Shown: piece after piece, positions 41,776-50,421 of the stretch
Layout of the letters: the number at the start of each line of letters is the position of its first letter
Numbering within the stretch: position 1 is the stretch's first letter
NCBI RefSeq assembly: GCF_017303295.1
Contig: NZ_JAFKOK010000001.1
Coordinates: forward strand, 62,001-126,000
DNA length: 64,000 bases
Reading direction: 5' to 3'
From: Rhodobacter sp. NTK016B
GTDB taxonomy: Bacteria > Pseudomonadota > Alphaproteobacteria > Rhodobacterales > Rhodobacteraceae
The notes under the pieces: generated by a model
Told to the model about the DNA's origin: nothing
Databases searched by the model: none
Seen by the model: the letters and a program-made list of their open reading frames with translations, nothing else
Translations under genes and position numbers: made by a program

Positions 41776-44700
41776 ATGCCCGGTTTCAACAAGATCCTGA
41801 TTGCCAACCGTGGCGAGATCGCGATCCGCATCATGCGGGCCGCGAACGAGCTGGGCAAGAAAACGGTTGCCGTCTACGCCGAGGAAGACAAGCTGGGTCT
41901 GCACCGCTTCAAGGCGGACGAGGCTTACCGGATCGGCGAAGGGCTGGGCCCGGTCGCGGCCTATCTCTCGATCCCCGAGATCATTCGCGTCGCCAAGAAG
42001 GCGGGCGCGGATGCGATCCATCCGGGCTATGGCCTGCTCAGCGAGAACCCCGCGCTGGTCGATGCCTGCGTCGAGGCGGGCATCACCTTCATCGGCCCCA
42101 AGGCCGAGACGATGCGCGCGCTGGGTGACAAGGCAAGCGCGCGCAAGGTGGCGATCGAAGCGGGCGTGCCGGTGATCCCCGCGACCGAGGTTCTGGGCGA
42201 CGACATGGCCGAGATCCGGCGCATGGCCGATGAAGTGGGCTATCCGCTGATGCTGAAAGCCAGCCATGGTGGCGGCGGCCGCGGGATGCGTCCGATCCTG
42301 AGCGCGGACGAGCTTGAGACCAAGGTGCGTGAAGGGCGGCGCGAGGCCGAAGCCGCGTTCGGCAACGGCGAGGGCTATCTGGAAAAGATGATCCAGCGCG
42401 CGCGCCATGTCGAGGTGCAGCTGCTGGGCGACACCCATGGCAATCTCTATCATCTGTATGAGCGCGACTGCACCGTCCAGCGCCGCAACCAGAAGGTCGT
42501 CGAGCGCGCGCCCGCCCCCTATCTGAGCGACGCCCAGCGCGAGGAAGTCTGCGCGCTGGCGCTGAAGATTGGCCAGTCGGTCGGTTATCAATGCGCGGGC
42601 ACCGTCGAATTCCTGATGGATATGGATTCGGAGAAGTTCTACTTCATCGAGGTGAACCCCCGCGTTCAGGTCGAGCATACCGTCACCGAGGAAGTGACCG
42701 GCATCGACATCGTCAAGGCGCAGATCCGTGTCTGCGAAGGCGCGACGCTGGCCGAGGCCACGGGCACGCCCAGCCAGTCGGACGTGACGCTCTCGGGCAA
42801 TGCGCTGCAATGCAGGATCACCACCGAGGACCCGCTCAACAACTTCATCCCCGATTACGGTCGCCTGACTGCCTATCGTTCGGCCACCGGCATGGGGATC
42901 CGTCTGGATGGCGGCACCGCCTATGCGGGCGGGGTCATCACCCGGTTCTACGATTCGCTGCTGGTCAAGGTCACGGCCTGGGCCCCGACCCCGCAGGAAG
43001 CCATCGCGCGGATGGACCGGGCGCTGCGCGAGTTCCGTATCCGGGGCGTGTCCACCAACATCGCTTTCGTCGAGAACCTGCTCAAGCACCCGACCTTTCT
43101 CGCCGATCAGGCGACGACCAAGTTCATCGACACCACGCCCGAGCTGTTCACCTTCGAGACCCGGCGCGACCGGGGTACGAAGGTTCTGACCTATCTCGCG
43201 GACATCACCGTCAACGGACACCCCGAGACAGCAGGACGGACCCGTCCCGCGGCCCAGCCGCGCCCGCCCGTGGCCCCGGCGGCCCGCGTCGATACACCGC
43301 CACCCGGAACCCGCACGTTGCTGCAGGAAAAGGGCGCCAAGGCCGTGGCCGACTGGATGAAGGATCAGTCAAAGCTGCTGTTGACCGACACGACGATGCG
43401 CGACGCGCACCAGTCGCTGCTGGCGACCCGGATGCGGTCGATCGACATGATCCGCGTGGCGCCCGCCTATGCTGCGAACCTGCCCGAGCTGTTCTCGGTC
43501 GAATGCTGGGGCGGCGCGACCTTCGATGTGGCGTACCGGTTCTTGCAGGAATGTCCGTGGCAGCGCCTGCGCGACCTGCGCAAAGCAATGCCCAACCTGC
43601 TGACGCAGATGCTGCTGCGCGCCTCGAACGGCGTCGGCTATACCAACTATCCCGACAACGTAGTGCAGAGCTTTGTGGCGCAGGCCGCCGAGACCGGCGT
43701 CGATGTGTTCCGGGTCTTCGACAGCCTGAACTGGGTCGAGAACATGCGCGTCGCGATGGATGCGGTGATCGAGTCGGGCAAGATCTGCGAAGGCACGATC
43801 TGCTATACCTCGGATCTTCTGGACCCCGGCCAGCAGAAGTACACCGTTGATTATTATGTTAAAATGGCAAAGGAGCTGGAGGCGGCCGGCGCGCAGGTGC
43901 TGGGCGTGAAGGACATGGCAGGCGTGCTGAAAGCCCCCGCCGCCAAGGTTCTGTTCTCGGCTCTGAAGGATGCGGTCGACCTGCCCATCCATTTCCACAC
44001 CCATGACACCTCGGGCGCCGCCATCGCCACGATCATCGCCGCCGCCGATGCGGGCGTCGATTGCGTCGATGCCGCGATGGATGCGCTGTCGGGCAATACC
44101 AGCCAGCCGACGCTGGGCTCAGTCGTCGAAGCCTTCCGTCATACCGACCGCGATACCGGGATCAGCATGGGCGCGGTGCGCGAAATCTCGGATTACTGGG
44201 AACAGGTGCGCGCGCATTACGGTGCCTTCGAAACCGGCCAGCAGGCCCCCTCGTCCGAGGTCTATCTGCACGAAATGCCGGGCGGTCAGTTCACCAACCT
44301 CAAGGCGCAGGCCCGCTCGCTGGGTCTGGAAGAGCGCTGGCCCGACGTGGCGCGCGCCTATGCCGACGCCAACCAGATCTTCGGCGATATCGTCAAGGTG
44401 ACGCCGTCCTCGAAGGTGGTGGGCGACATGGCGCTGATGATGGTCAGCCAGGGCCTGAGCCGCAAGGATGTCGAGGATCCCAAGCGCGAGATGTCCTTCC
44501 CCGATTCGGTGATCGACATGCTCAAGGGCAATCTGGGTCAGCCCGAGGGCGGCTGGCCCGAGGGCATCACCCTGAAGGCGCTGAAGGGCGAGAAACCCTC
44601 GACCGAGCGTCCGGGCAAGCATCTGAAGCCGGTCGATCTCGACGAGATCCGCGCCGAGTTGTCGGCCAAGATCGACGATGTCGACTTCGACAACGAGGAT

Positions 44701-45219
44701 CTCAACGGCTACCTGATGTATCCCAAGGTCTTCACCGACTATATGGAACGCCACCTCGCCTATGGCCCGGTGCGCACGCTGCCCACATGGAACTTCTTCT
44801 ACGGCATGGAGCCGGGCGAAGAGATCACGGCTGAAATCGACCCCGGCAAGACGCTGGAAATCCGGCTGATCGCCGTGGGCGAGACGCAGGATGATGGTGA
44901 AGTGCGGGTGTTCTTCGAACTGAACGGCCAGCCTCGTACGATCCGGGTGCCCAACCGCAAGGTAAAGGCCACGCAGGCCGCGCGACCCAAGGCCGAGGAT
45001 ACGAACGAGAACCATGTCGGCGCGCCGATGCCGGGCTCGATCGCCTCGGTCGGTGTCAGCGTCGGTCAGAAAGTCAATGCGGGCGATCTGCTGCTGACCA
45101 TCGAGGCGATGAAGATGGAAACTGGCCTGCATGCCGAACGCGCGGCGACGGTGAAAGCCGTGCATGTGCAGCCGGGCGCGCAGATCGAAGCGCATGACCT
45201 GCTGATCGAGTTCGAGTAA
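41776..45219 (+). CDS. pyc: Pyruvate carboxylase
   Basis: Anaplerotic biotin enzyme turning pyruvate into oxaloacetate; 1147 residues, single-chain type. Order: biotin carboxylase domain (ILIANRGEIAIRI at residue 7; ATP-grasp loop KASHGGGGRGMR; FIEVNPRVQVEHTVTEEVTG), a Pro/Ala linker (~480-510), carboxyltransferase domain (LLTDTTMRDAHQSLLATRMR; FHTHDTSGA with the metal-binding His pair), tetramerisation region, and a C-terminal biotinyl domain with EAMKMET. GAGGGAG precedes the ATG at 41776. It ends at a strong terminator. Confidence 0.98.
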   Translation: MPGFNKILIANRGEIAIRIMRAANELGKKTVAVYAEEDKLGLHRFKADEAYRIGEGLGPVAAYLSIPEIIRVAKKAGADAIHPGYGLLSENPALVDACVEAGITFIGPKAETMRALGDKASARKVAIEAGVPVIPATEVLGDDMAEIRRMADEVGYPLMLKASHGGGGRGMRPILSADELETKVREGRREAEAAFGNGEGYLEKMIQRARHVEVQLLGDTHGNLYHLYERDCTVQRRNQKVVERAPAPYLSDAQREEVCALALKIGQSVGYQCAGTVEFLMDMDSEKFYFIEVNPRVQVEHTVTEEVTGIDIVKAQIRVCEGATLAEATGTPSQSDVTLSGNALQCRITTEDPLNNFIPDYGRLTAYRSATGMGIRLDGGTAYAGGVITRFYDSLLVKVTAWAPTPQEAIARMDRALREFRIRGVSTNIAFVENLLKHPTFLADQATTKFIDTTPELFTFETRRDRGTKVLTYLADITVNGHPETAGRTRPAAQPRPPVAPAARVDTPPPGTRTLLQEKGAKAVADWMKDQSKLLLTDTTMRDAHQSLLATRMRSIDMIRVAPAYAANLPELFSVECWGGATFDVAYRFLQECPWQRLRDLRKAMPNLLTQMLLRASNGVGYTNYPDNVVQSFVAQAAETGVDVFRVFDSLNWVENMRVAMDAVIESGKICEGTICYTSDLLDPGQQKYTVDYYVKMAKELEAAGAQVLGVKDMAGVLKAPAAKVLFSALKDAVDLPIHFHTHDTSGAAIATIIAAADAGVDCVDAAMDALSGNTSQPTLGSVVEAFRHTDRDTGISMGAVREISDYWEQVRAHYGAFETGQQAPSSEVYLHEMPGGQFTNLKAQARSLGLEERWPDVARAYADANQIFGDIVKVTPSSKVVGDMALMMVSQGLSRKDVEDPKREMSFPDSVIDMLKGNLGQPEGGWPEGITLKALKGEKPSTERPGKHLKPVDLDEIRAELSAKIDDVDFDNEDLNGYLMYPKVFTDYMERHLAYGPVRTLPTWNFFYGMEPGEEITAEIDPGKTLEIRLIAVGETQDDGEVRVFFELNGQPRTIRVPNRKVKATQAARPKAEDTNENHVGAPMPGSIASVGVSVGQKVNAGDLLLTIEAMKMETGLHAERAATVKAVHVQPGAQIEAHDLLIEFE

Positions 45220-45248
45220 GCGCCGTCAGAGCGTTTGCTGAGACACGA

Positions 45249-45276
45249 AAAGGGGGCGCCCGGCGCCCCCTTTTTT
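45249..45276 (+). terminator. Intrinsic terminator of pyc
   Basis: AGGGGGCGCC / GGCGCCCCC stem followed by TTTTTT. It may also stop the convergent csbD transcript. Confidence 0.85.
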
Positions 45277-45325
45277 GCATGGTTTTCAGATCAGGTTGGC
45301 CGGGACGACCCGGCATGCCGGATAA

Positions 45326-45523
45326 TCAGTGCTTGGCGTAGAACGCGTCGACTTCACGATCGGCTTCGTCCTTGGACTTGCCGTAGCGCTCCTGGATCTT
45401 GCCCGAGAGCTTGTCCTTGTGACCTTCGACGACGTCCAGGTCGTCATCCGTGAGCTTGCCCCACTGGACCTTGGCCTCGCCTTTGATCTGCTTCCATTTG
45501 CCTTCGACAGTGTCGCCGTTCAT
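45326..45523 (-). CDS. CsbD-family stress protein
   Basis: A 65-residue hydrophilic CsbD-like protein: MNGDTVEGKWKQIKGEAKVQ, then WGKLTDDDLDVVEGHKDKL and GKIQERYGKSKDEA. Such proteins accumulate in general stress and stationary phase; the biochemical role is unknown. The ATG at 45523 has GGAG upstream; the longer frame to 45610 covers the promoter. A GGAAC-N16-CGTT promoter about 50 bases upstream fits stress control. Confidence 0.92.
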   Translation of the reverse strand: MNGDTVEGKWKQIKGEAKVQWGKLTDDDLDVVEGHKDKLSGKIQERYGKSKDEADREVDAFYAKH

Positions 45524-45573
45524 GGAACCACTCCTTTGGTTTCTGCCGCAGAACATCTGCGGTTCGGGAACAA

Positions 45574-45598
45574 AACGCGTGGACTGACTTTCGGTTCC
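45574..45598 (-). promoter_or_regulatory. ECF/EcfG-like promoter of csbD
   Basis: On the minus strand GGAAC (45594-45598), 16 bases, then CGTT (45574-45577), matching the GGAAC-N16/17-CGTT consensus of alphaproteobacterial general-stress sigma factors. Confidence 0.55.
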
Positions 45599-45771
45599 CG
45601 GCCCGCACAACTCTCATGGGAACGTTATGCAGACCCTGAACACGGCATGTCCGCAGCGCGTGGCGCAGTGCTTTGGGCGAAATAAATGCGTTATATCAAG
45701 GGGAAGGGCGGCTAATCTGCCATTGCCGGACCACGGGGCACAAAATCCGCAGGTGGCGTGTTTTTTTCCTC

Positions 45772-45800
45772 TTGCAGGCCGCGCCGCCTTCGCCTAAATC
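45772..45800 (+). promoter_or_regulatory. Promoter of tRNA-Gly copy 1
   Basis: TTGCAG (45772-45777), 17 bases, TAAATC (45795-45800), 18 bases before the tRNA. The second tRNA-Gly has the same CTCTTGCAGGCC -35 context. Confidence 0.7.
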
Positions 45801-45818
45801 AGCGCCTACCAAACGGGT

Positions 45819-45893
45819 GCGGGCGTAGCTCAGGGGTAGAGCATAACCTTGCCAAGGTTAGGGTCGTGAGTTCGAATCTCATCGCCCGCTCCA
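45819..45893 (+). tRNA. tRNA-Gly (GCC), copy 1
   Basis: A 75-nt cloverleaf starting GCGGGCGTAGCTCAGGGGTA and ending CGCCCGCTCCA with encoded CCA. The anticodon loop TTGCCAA gives GCC (Gly). Identical to the gene at 48861. Confidence 0.97.
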
Positions 45894-45904
45894 ATTGGAC
45901 CAAA

Positions 45905-45936
45905 AGCGGCGGCCTTCGGGCCGCCGTTTTGTTTTG
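45905..45936 (+). terminator. Intrinsic terminator after tRNA-Gly copy 1
   Basis: CGGCGGCC / GGCCGCCG stem with TTCGG-type loop followed by TTTTGTTTT. It lies just before the convergent DUF2306 stop and may work in both directions. Confidence 0.8.
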
Positions 45937-45941
45937 CCGCG

Positions 45942-46541
45942 TCAGGCAGGCAACACAACCCGGCGGCGCTGCCAGTATTCCAGTATCGCCAGATTGATCA
46001 GCCAGCTTCCCCAGGCGGTCACGTCGTAGGTTTCCGTCACCGTCCAGCCCATCGCCACCAGCGGCCCCATGATCAGCCGCAGCGTGACGGCGGCGAAGGT
46101 CAGCGCGACCGAGCGCAGCATCCAGCGACGATGCGCGACAAGATCCCCGGCGCGCGCCCTGACGATACCCAGAGCCGTTGTCCCGATCCACGCCAGCGCC
46201 AGCACACCGAACCCCGCCTGTGCAAAGCCCGAGCCCTGAAACCCCGGCAACATTGCCAGCGATGCAACACCGCTCGCGACGATGGCCAGTGCATAGACGC
46301 GTCCGGTCCAGCGGTGCAAAGCCGGGCGCTTGCGACGCAGCCCCTGCCAGAGCTGAAACGGCGCGAGGCCGAGCGCGAGCGGCCCTGCGGTCATGTGGAC
46401 CCATGTCCCGACCGGCGCGCTGTCGAGGTAATGCAGCATATGCGGCATCGCCTCGGCCATCGGCAGTACGAGGAAACGCCACGATGCAAGCGCGATGATC
46501 AGCGAGAGGCTCCAGAAGAACCAGGCGAAGGGGCGGGTCAT
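45942..46541 (-). CDS. DUF2306 membrane protein
   Basis: A 199-residue integral membrane protein of the DUF2306 family, function unknown. It has about six hydrophobic segments, with HMTAGPLALGLAPFQLWQ, HRWTGRVYALAIVASG and AHRRWMLRSVALTFAAVTLR as family-type motifs. AAGGAGA precedes the ATG at 46541. The promoter region shared with the divergent TetR gene contains three copies of a TTGACACTGTCAA operator, so this gene is probably the target of that repressor. Confidence 0.82.
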   Translation of the reverse strand: MTRPFAWFFWSLSLIIALASWRFLVLPMAEAMPHMLHYLDSAPVGTWVHMTAGPLALGLAPFQLWQGLRRKRPALHRWTGRVYALAIVASGVASLAMLPGFQGSGFAQAGFGVLALAWIGTTALGIVRARAGDLVAHRRWMLRSVALTFAAVTLRLIMGPLVAMGWTVTETYDVTAWGSWLINLAILEYWQRRRVVLPA

Positions 46542-46551
46542 GGCGGTCTCC

Positions 46552-46623
46552 TTGACAGTGTAAAGCTGAGCCAAGTATGCGTCCAGGCTTGACACTGTCA
46601 AGGCCGAAACTTGACACTGTCAA
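46552..46623. promoter_or_regulatory. Triple TetR operator between DUF2306 and tetR genes
   Basis: Perfect palindrome TTGACACTGTCAA at 46589-46601 and 46611-46623, and a variant TTGACAGTGTAAA at 46552-46564. On the minus strand the middle site overlaps a TTGACA-N16-CATACT promoter for the DUF2306 gene. Confidence 0.75.
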
Positions 46624-46644
46624 ACAAACCCACCACAACGGGGC

Positions 46645-47202
46645 ATGACCCACGAGATCCCGACCCGAGACGCGCTGATCGAGGCTGGCATCGCCCTTTT
46701 GGCCGAGGGTGGCCCCGAGGCCCTGACCCTGCGCCGTGCCGCCGCCCGTGCGGGCGTGTCCCATGCCGCGCCCGCCCATCATTTCAAGGGATTACGCGGC
46801 CTGCAGACCGCCATCGCCATCCGCGCCTTCGCCCGGTTCAACCGCGCGATGGAGACGCATCGCGACGCCGCCGCCGATACGCCCTTCGACCGCCTGGCGG
46901 GGATCTGCGATGGCTATCTGGCCTTTGTCGACGGCCAGTTGGGGCTGTTCCACCTGATGTTCACCGCCGCCGACGTGGACCGCGACGATCCGGAATTCTG
47001 CGTCGAATCAGACCGCGCCTACAGCATCCTGCGCGCAGGCTGCGCCCCCTTCACCGGCGGCGCCGACTTGGTCTTCGAAGGCGCGGTCTGGAGCGCGGTG
47101 CACGGCTACGCGACCCTCGGCTTCACCCAGAAACGCGGACAGGCCGGGGGCGAAAACCCGCCCCCGTTCCGTGATCTTCTGCGGCTGATCGTGCCGTCCT
47201 GA
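46645..47202 (+). CDS. TetR-family transcriptional regulator
   Basis: A 185-residue TetR-type repressor. The HTH is ALTLRRAAARAGVSHAAPAHHFKGLRGL; the C-terminal domain (FDRLAGICDGYLAFVDGQLGLFHLMF) resembles the TetR_C_33/WHG type. It is divergent from the DUF2306 gene and presumably binds the TTGACACTGTCAA sites, controlling both genes. No strong Shine-Dalgarno is seen before the ATG at 46645. Confidence 0.88.
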   Translation: MTHEIPTRDALIEAGIALLAEGGPEALTLRRAAARAGVSHAAPAHHFKGLRGLQTAIAIRAFARFNRAMETHRDAAADTPFDRLAGICDGYLAFVDGQLGLFHLMFTAADVDRDDPEFCVESDRAYSILRAGCAPFTGGADLVFEGAVWSAVHGYATLGFTQKRGQAGGENPPPFRDLLRLIVPS

Positions 47203-47264
47203 CCAAACGAGGCTGATCGGACGAGGCTGATCGGACCGGCCAAGGCACACCGGAGCCGCGCGCC

Positions 47265-48026
47265 TCACTTCTTCCCGGTCAGCGCGAAATAGGCCCCTTG
47301 CGGGTCGATGCCCTGCAGAACCCACGCCCCGCCCGGCACCTCCATCGGTCCATTGACAATGCGCCCGCCCAGACCGGGGATCGCCGCCTGCGCCGCGTCG
47401 ATGCTGTCCACGCGAAAATAGACACCCCAGAACGGCGGCATGTCGGGTTGCGGTTGCCCCATGATACCACCGGCATCGCCCGCCCCTGCCGCGAAAAGCT
47501 GATAGGTGCCCATCGCGCCGATATCCATCGCGTCGCCCAGCCCCCAGCCGAAATGCTTGCGGTAAAAGGCGACCGCCCCCTGCGGATCCGAGGTCATCAA
47601 TTCATGCCACGCGCCATGCCCGGTCACCTCAGGCGCATAGGCGTCGCCGGTATCGCCCGGCAGCGGCTGCAGGATGCCGAAGACCGCGCCCTGCGGATCG
47701 GACAGGATGGCGAACCGTCCGGTCCCCGGCACATCCATTGGCGCGACGACCTGCCCGCCACCATCGGCCACCACGGCGGCAGCGGTGTCGTCGGCATTCT
47801 CGGTCGCGATGTAGAAACACCAATTGGGGGGAATCTCTGCGTCGTCCGGGGTCATCATCCCCGAGACATTCTTGTCACCGCATTTATTCAGGAAATAGCT
47901 CTGCGCGCCCATCGGCACCTCGGTCACTTCCCAGCCCAGAAGCGCGCCGTAAAACGCGCCCGAAGCCATGGGATCGGGGGTGGTCAATTCGTACCAGCAG
48001 GGCTGGCCTTGAACGGATCGGGTCAT
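47265..48026 (-). CDS. Two-domain VOC (glyoxalase/bleomycin-resistance) protein
   Basis: A 253-residue protein with two vicinal-oxygen-chelate domains: residues ~8-120 (PCWYELTTPDPMASGAFYGALLGW) and ~135-250 (AWHELMTSDPQGAVAFYRKHFGW). It resembles the 27-kDa CFP-30B-like family; the substrate is unknown. GAGGAG precedes the ATG at 48026. It is divergent from an HxlR regulator that probably controls it. Confidence 0.88.
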   Translation of the reverse strand: MTRSVQGQPCWYELTTPDPMASGAFYGALLGWEVTEVPMGAQSYFLNKCGDKNVSGMMTPDDAEIPPNWCFYIATENADDTAAAVVADGGGQVVAPMDVPGTGRFAILSDPQGAVFGILQPLPGDTGDAYAPEVTGHGAWHELMTSDPQGAVAFYRKHFGWGLGDAMDIGAMGTYQLFAAGAGDAGGIMGQPQPDMPPFWGVYFRVDSIDAAQAAIPGLGGRIVNGPMEVPGGAWVLQGIDPQGAYFALTGKK

Positions 48027-48098
48027 CGTCGCACTCCTCGGTTGGAAGATCTGCCGGGGCTGCGCCCGACTTAACGCCATCGACGCTGCGACAATCGC

Positions 48099-48111
48099 TT
48101 GCAAAAAGCAA
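48099..48111. promoter_or_regulatory. TTGC-AAAAA-GCAA dyad in the VOC/HxlR gap
   Basis: TTGCAAAAAGCAA followed by ACAATTGT within the 121-base divergent promoter region. A plausible HxlR operator by position; not proven. Confidence 0.4.
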
Positions 48112-48147
48112 CCAAACAATTGTAGAGTGAAAGCTTCAGGAGACCCC

Positions 48148-48792
48148 ATGTCGCGCAACGGCTATAACGAAGGCTGCCTTGCCGCCCACGCGCTCGACCT
48201 GATCGGCGACCGCTGGGCGCTTCTGGTGCTGCGCGAGCTGATGCTGGGACCCAAACGCTTCGGCCTGATCAAGGCGGGCCTGCCCGGGATCGCCACCAAT
48301 ATCCTGACCCGACGTCTCGAGGCGCTCGAAGCCTCGGGCCTGCTGCGCCACCACCGCCTGCCGCCCCCCGCCTCGGTCGCGGTCTATGAACTGACCGAAG
48401 CCGGACTTGCCACGCGCGACGTGATCGACGCGCTCTGCCGCTGGGGCGTGCAACAGCCGGGGCATGATCCGACGAAATTCATCTCGCCCACCGCCCTTAT
48501 GCTGTCGATGCGGGTGATGGTGCGCCCAGATCGGGTCACCAGCCCCATAGAGGCCGGGTTCATCATGGGCGACGAGCGTTTCACCGCCCGGCTGGACATG
48601 ACGGGCTTTACGCCCCGCCCCGCGCCGGGCGCCCTGCCCGCGCTCACCTTCTCCGGCAGCGGCAATACGCTCGCCATCGCGGTCTACGGACCTTCACCGG
48701 TGGCGCCGCTTGCAGCGGGCGGCGTGATCGGCCTTGCGGGCGATCCGGACACGGCGCAGCGTTTCGTCGATGCGTTTCGACTGGGCGCGTGA
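48148..48792 (+). CDS. HxlR-family transcriptional regulator
   Basis: A 214-residue protein whose N-terminal ~100 residues are an HxlR winged helix: EGCLAAHALDLIGDRWALLV, LGPKRFGLIKAGLPGIATN and LTRRLEALEASGLLRHHRL. The redox-active N-terminal Cys typical of the family is present (Cys9). The C-terminal ~100 residues are an extra SCP2-like or ligand-binding region. AGGAGA precedes the ATG at 48148; an upstream in-frame GTG is less likely. Divergent from the VOC gene. Confidence 0.9.
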   Translation: MSRNGYNEGCLAAHALDLIGDRWALLVLRELMLGPKRFGLIKAGLPGIATNILTRRLEALEASGLLRHHRLPPPASVAVYELTEAGLATRDVIDALCRWGVQQPGHDPTKFISPTALMLSMRVMVRPDRVTSPIEAGFIMGDERFTARLDMTGFTPRPAPGALPALTFSGSGNTLAIAVYGPSPVAPLAAGGVIGLAGDPDTAQRFVDAFRLGA

Positions 48793-48820
48793 TTTTCGCA
48801 CCAGAATGGCGCCCATGCTC

Positions 48821-48849
48821 TTGCAGGCCCCGAAACCCGGTGCTAAACG
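48821..48849 (+). promoter_or_regulatory. Promoter of tRNA-Gly copy 2
   Basis: TTGCAG (48821-48826), 17 bases, TAAACG (48844-48849), shortly before the tRNA. It overlaps nothing and follows the HxlR stop. Confidence 0.7.
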
Positions 48850-48860
48850 GCGGCCATCGA

Positions 48861-48935
48861 GCGGGCGTAGCTCAGGGGTAGAGCATAACCTTGCCAAGGT
48901 TAGGGTCGTGAGTTCGAATCTCATCGCCCGCTCCA
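48861..48935 (+). tRNA. tRNA-Gly (GCC), copy 2
   Basis: Identical over 75 nt to the tRNA-Gly at 45819-45893, including the encoded CCA; anticodon GCC. Confidence 0.97.
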
Positions 48936-48939
48936 GAAC

Positions 48940-48971
48940 AAAAGGCCGGATCCTTCGGGGTCCGGCCTTTT
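48940..48971 (+). terminator. Intrinsic terminator after tRNA-Gly copy 2
   Basis: AAAAGGCCGGATCC / GGGTCCGGCCTTTT stem around TTCG, symmetrical with A- and T-runs, so probably bidirectional. Confidence 0.85.
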
Positions 48972-49108
48972 GCGTTGACCGCTGCGGTAACGCCGGACCG
49001 CCGCGCGCCGCAAGCGCGCTTGAGTCGCCCGAGACCTGCAGGGCAGCGCCCTGCCGGACGAGGGCGAAACCGCTCACCCGTTGCCCGCGACATGGCTTGG
49101 CGCGCCCC

Positions 49109-50215
49109 CTAACCCGAGAGAATGTCGAGCAGCGCGAACCCATCCGACAGATGCACCATCTCGGCCCGCGCGCCCTCGGCAATCACGCCGCGATCGCTCA
49201 GCCCCAAAAGCTCGGCCGGGCGCCGCGTCATCATCGCCAACGCCTCGGCGGCGTCGAGCCCGGCCTCGGCAATCATCCAGCGAAGCGCCTGCGGCATCGA
49301 CACATCCGCCCCCGCCAGCGTGCCGTCCTCAAGCGTCAGCCGTCCCGCGCGGCGATGGATCGTGCGACCGCCCAGATCGAACGCCGTCAGATCCGTTCCC
49401 GCCACCGCCATCGCGTCGGTGACGGCGAAAACCCTCTCTCCCGCCTGCCGCGCCGCCAGCCGAAAGGGCGTGCGCGCGACATGGATGCCGTCGGGGATGA
49501 TCCCCATGGCCACGCCACTGTCGAGCGCCGCCCCGACCAGACCGGGCGCGCGATGCGTGAGCGGCGACATGGCATTGAACAGATGCGTCACGCAGCACGC
49601 GCCCGCCGCAAACGCCGCGCGTGCCGTGTCCTCGCAACAATCGCTGTGCCCCAACGACACGACAATGCCCGACTCGGCCAGCGCCGCGATCTGTCCCGGC
49701 GTCGCGGCTTCGGGCGCCAGCGTGACCATCAGCGCGGGCAATGCGCGGGACGCGTCGAGCAACAGCGCCAGATCCCCATCGTCCATTCGCCGGATAAGCG
49801 CAGGATCATGCGCACCGTGGCGCTTCGGGTCGAGATGAGGACCTTCCAGATGCAGCCCGAGGAAACCGGGCAGACCCGCCTTCGCCGCACGGATCCCCGC
49901 CGCGATCACCGCTTGCGTAGTCGCGGGCGCGGCGGTGATCAGCGTCGGCAGAAGCCCGAGGGTTCCCAAGCCCCGATGCGCCGCGCAGATCCGGCGCAGC
50001 GCCTCGTCGGGATCGCCCTGCCCCAACAGCGACCCGCCCCCGCCATTGACCTGCAGATCGACGAAACCCGGCGCGACAATCCCGCCCCCCAGATCTGCGC
50101 CCTGCCCGTCATCCGCGCGCAGACCGGCGATGCGGCCGTGCTCGGCCACCACGGCCAGCCCGTCCCGCAGGCACCAGCCATCGAAGACACGCGCGCCGCG
50201 CCAGATCTGTTGCAT
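49109..50215 (-). CDS. nagA: N-acetylglucosamine-6-phosphate deacetylase
   Basis: Amidohydrolase that deacetylates GlcNAc-6-P in amino-sugar and cell-wall recycling; 368 residues. Motifs: PGFVDLQVNGGGG, LHLEGPHLDPKRHGAH, VSLGHSDC (metal His), THLFNAMSPLTHR, IIPDGIHV and FAVTDAMAVAG (catalytic Asp). No nagB or nagR is nearby. It is transcribed alone. Confidence 0.95.
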   Translation of the reverse strand: MQQIWRGARVFDGWCLRDGLAVVAEHGRIAGLRADDGQGADLGGGIVAPGFVDLQVNGGGGSLLGQGDPDEALRRICAAHRGLGTLGLLPTLITAAPATTQAVIAAGIRAAKAGLPGFLGLHLEGPHLDPKRHGAHDPALIRRMDDGDLALLLDASRALPALMVTLAPEAATPGQIAALAESGIVVSLGHSDCCEDTARAAFAAGACCVTHLFNAMSPLTHRAPGLVGAALDSGVAMGIIPDGIHVARTPFRLAARQAGERVFAVTDAMAVAGTDLTAFDLGGRTIHRRAGRLTLEDGTLAGADVSMPQALRWMIAEAGLDAAEALAMMTRRPAELLGLSDRGVIAEGARAEMVHLSDGFALLDILSG

Positions 50216-50301
50216 GAAAGCTCCTGTCCTTGCGTCGCGCGGAGCTAACCATGAAATCGGCGCCTTGTCACAGAGGGCGCGCCCCGGCGAGGCACGCGCG
50301 C

Positions 50302-50399
50302 CGTGAGTATTTGAAGCAGAATGAAGGCGCCGATCTTTATCCGACTATTCGTAACCATGCGCGCCGCGCTGCTTCACTTTGCTTCAAATACTCAGCCGA
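50302..50399. repeat. Inverted pair of GAGTATTTGAAGC elements
   Basis: GAGTATTTGAAGCAGAATGA at 50302 and, 60 bases on, the reverse complement form CTTTGCTTCAAATACTC ending at 50399. The 22-bp arms differ at two positions. They lie between nagA and the end of urtE and look like a small mobile or REP-like repeat. The rest of 50216-50421 has no gene. Confidence 0.65.
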
Positions 50400-50421
50400 C
50401 CGCGAAGCCGGGCGCATGCCT

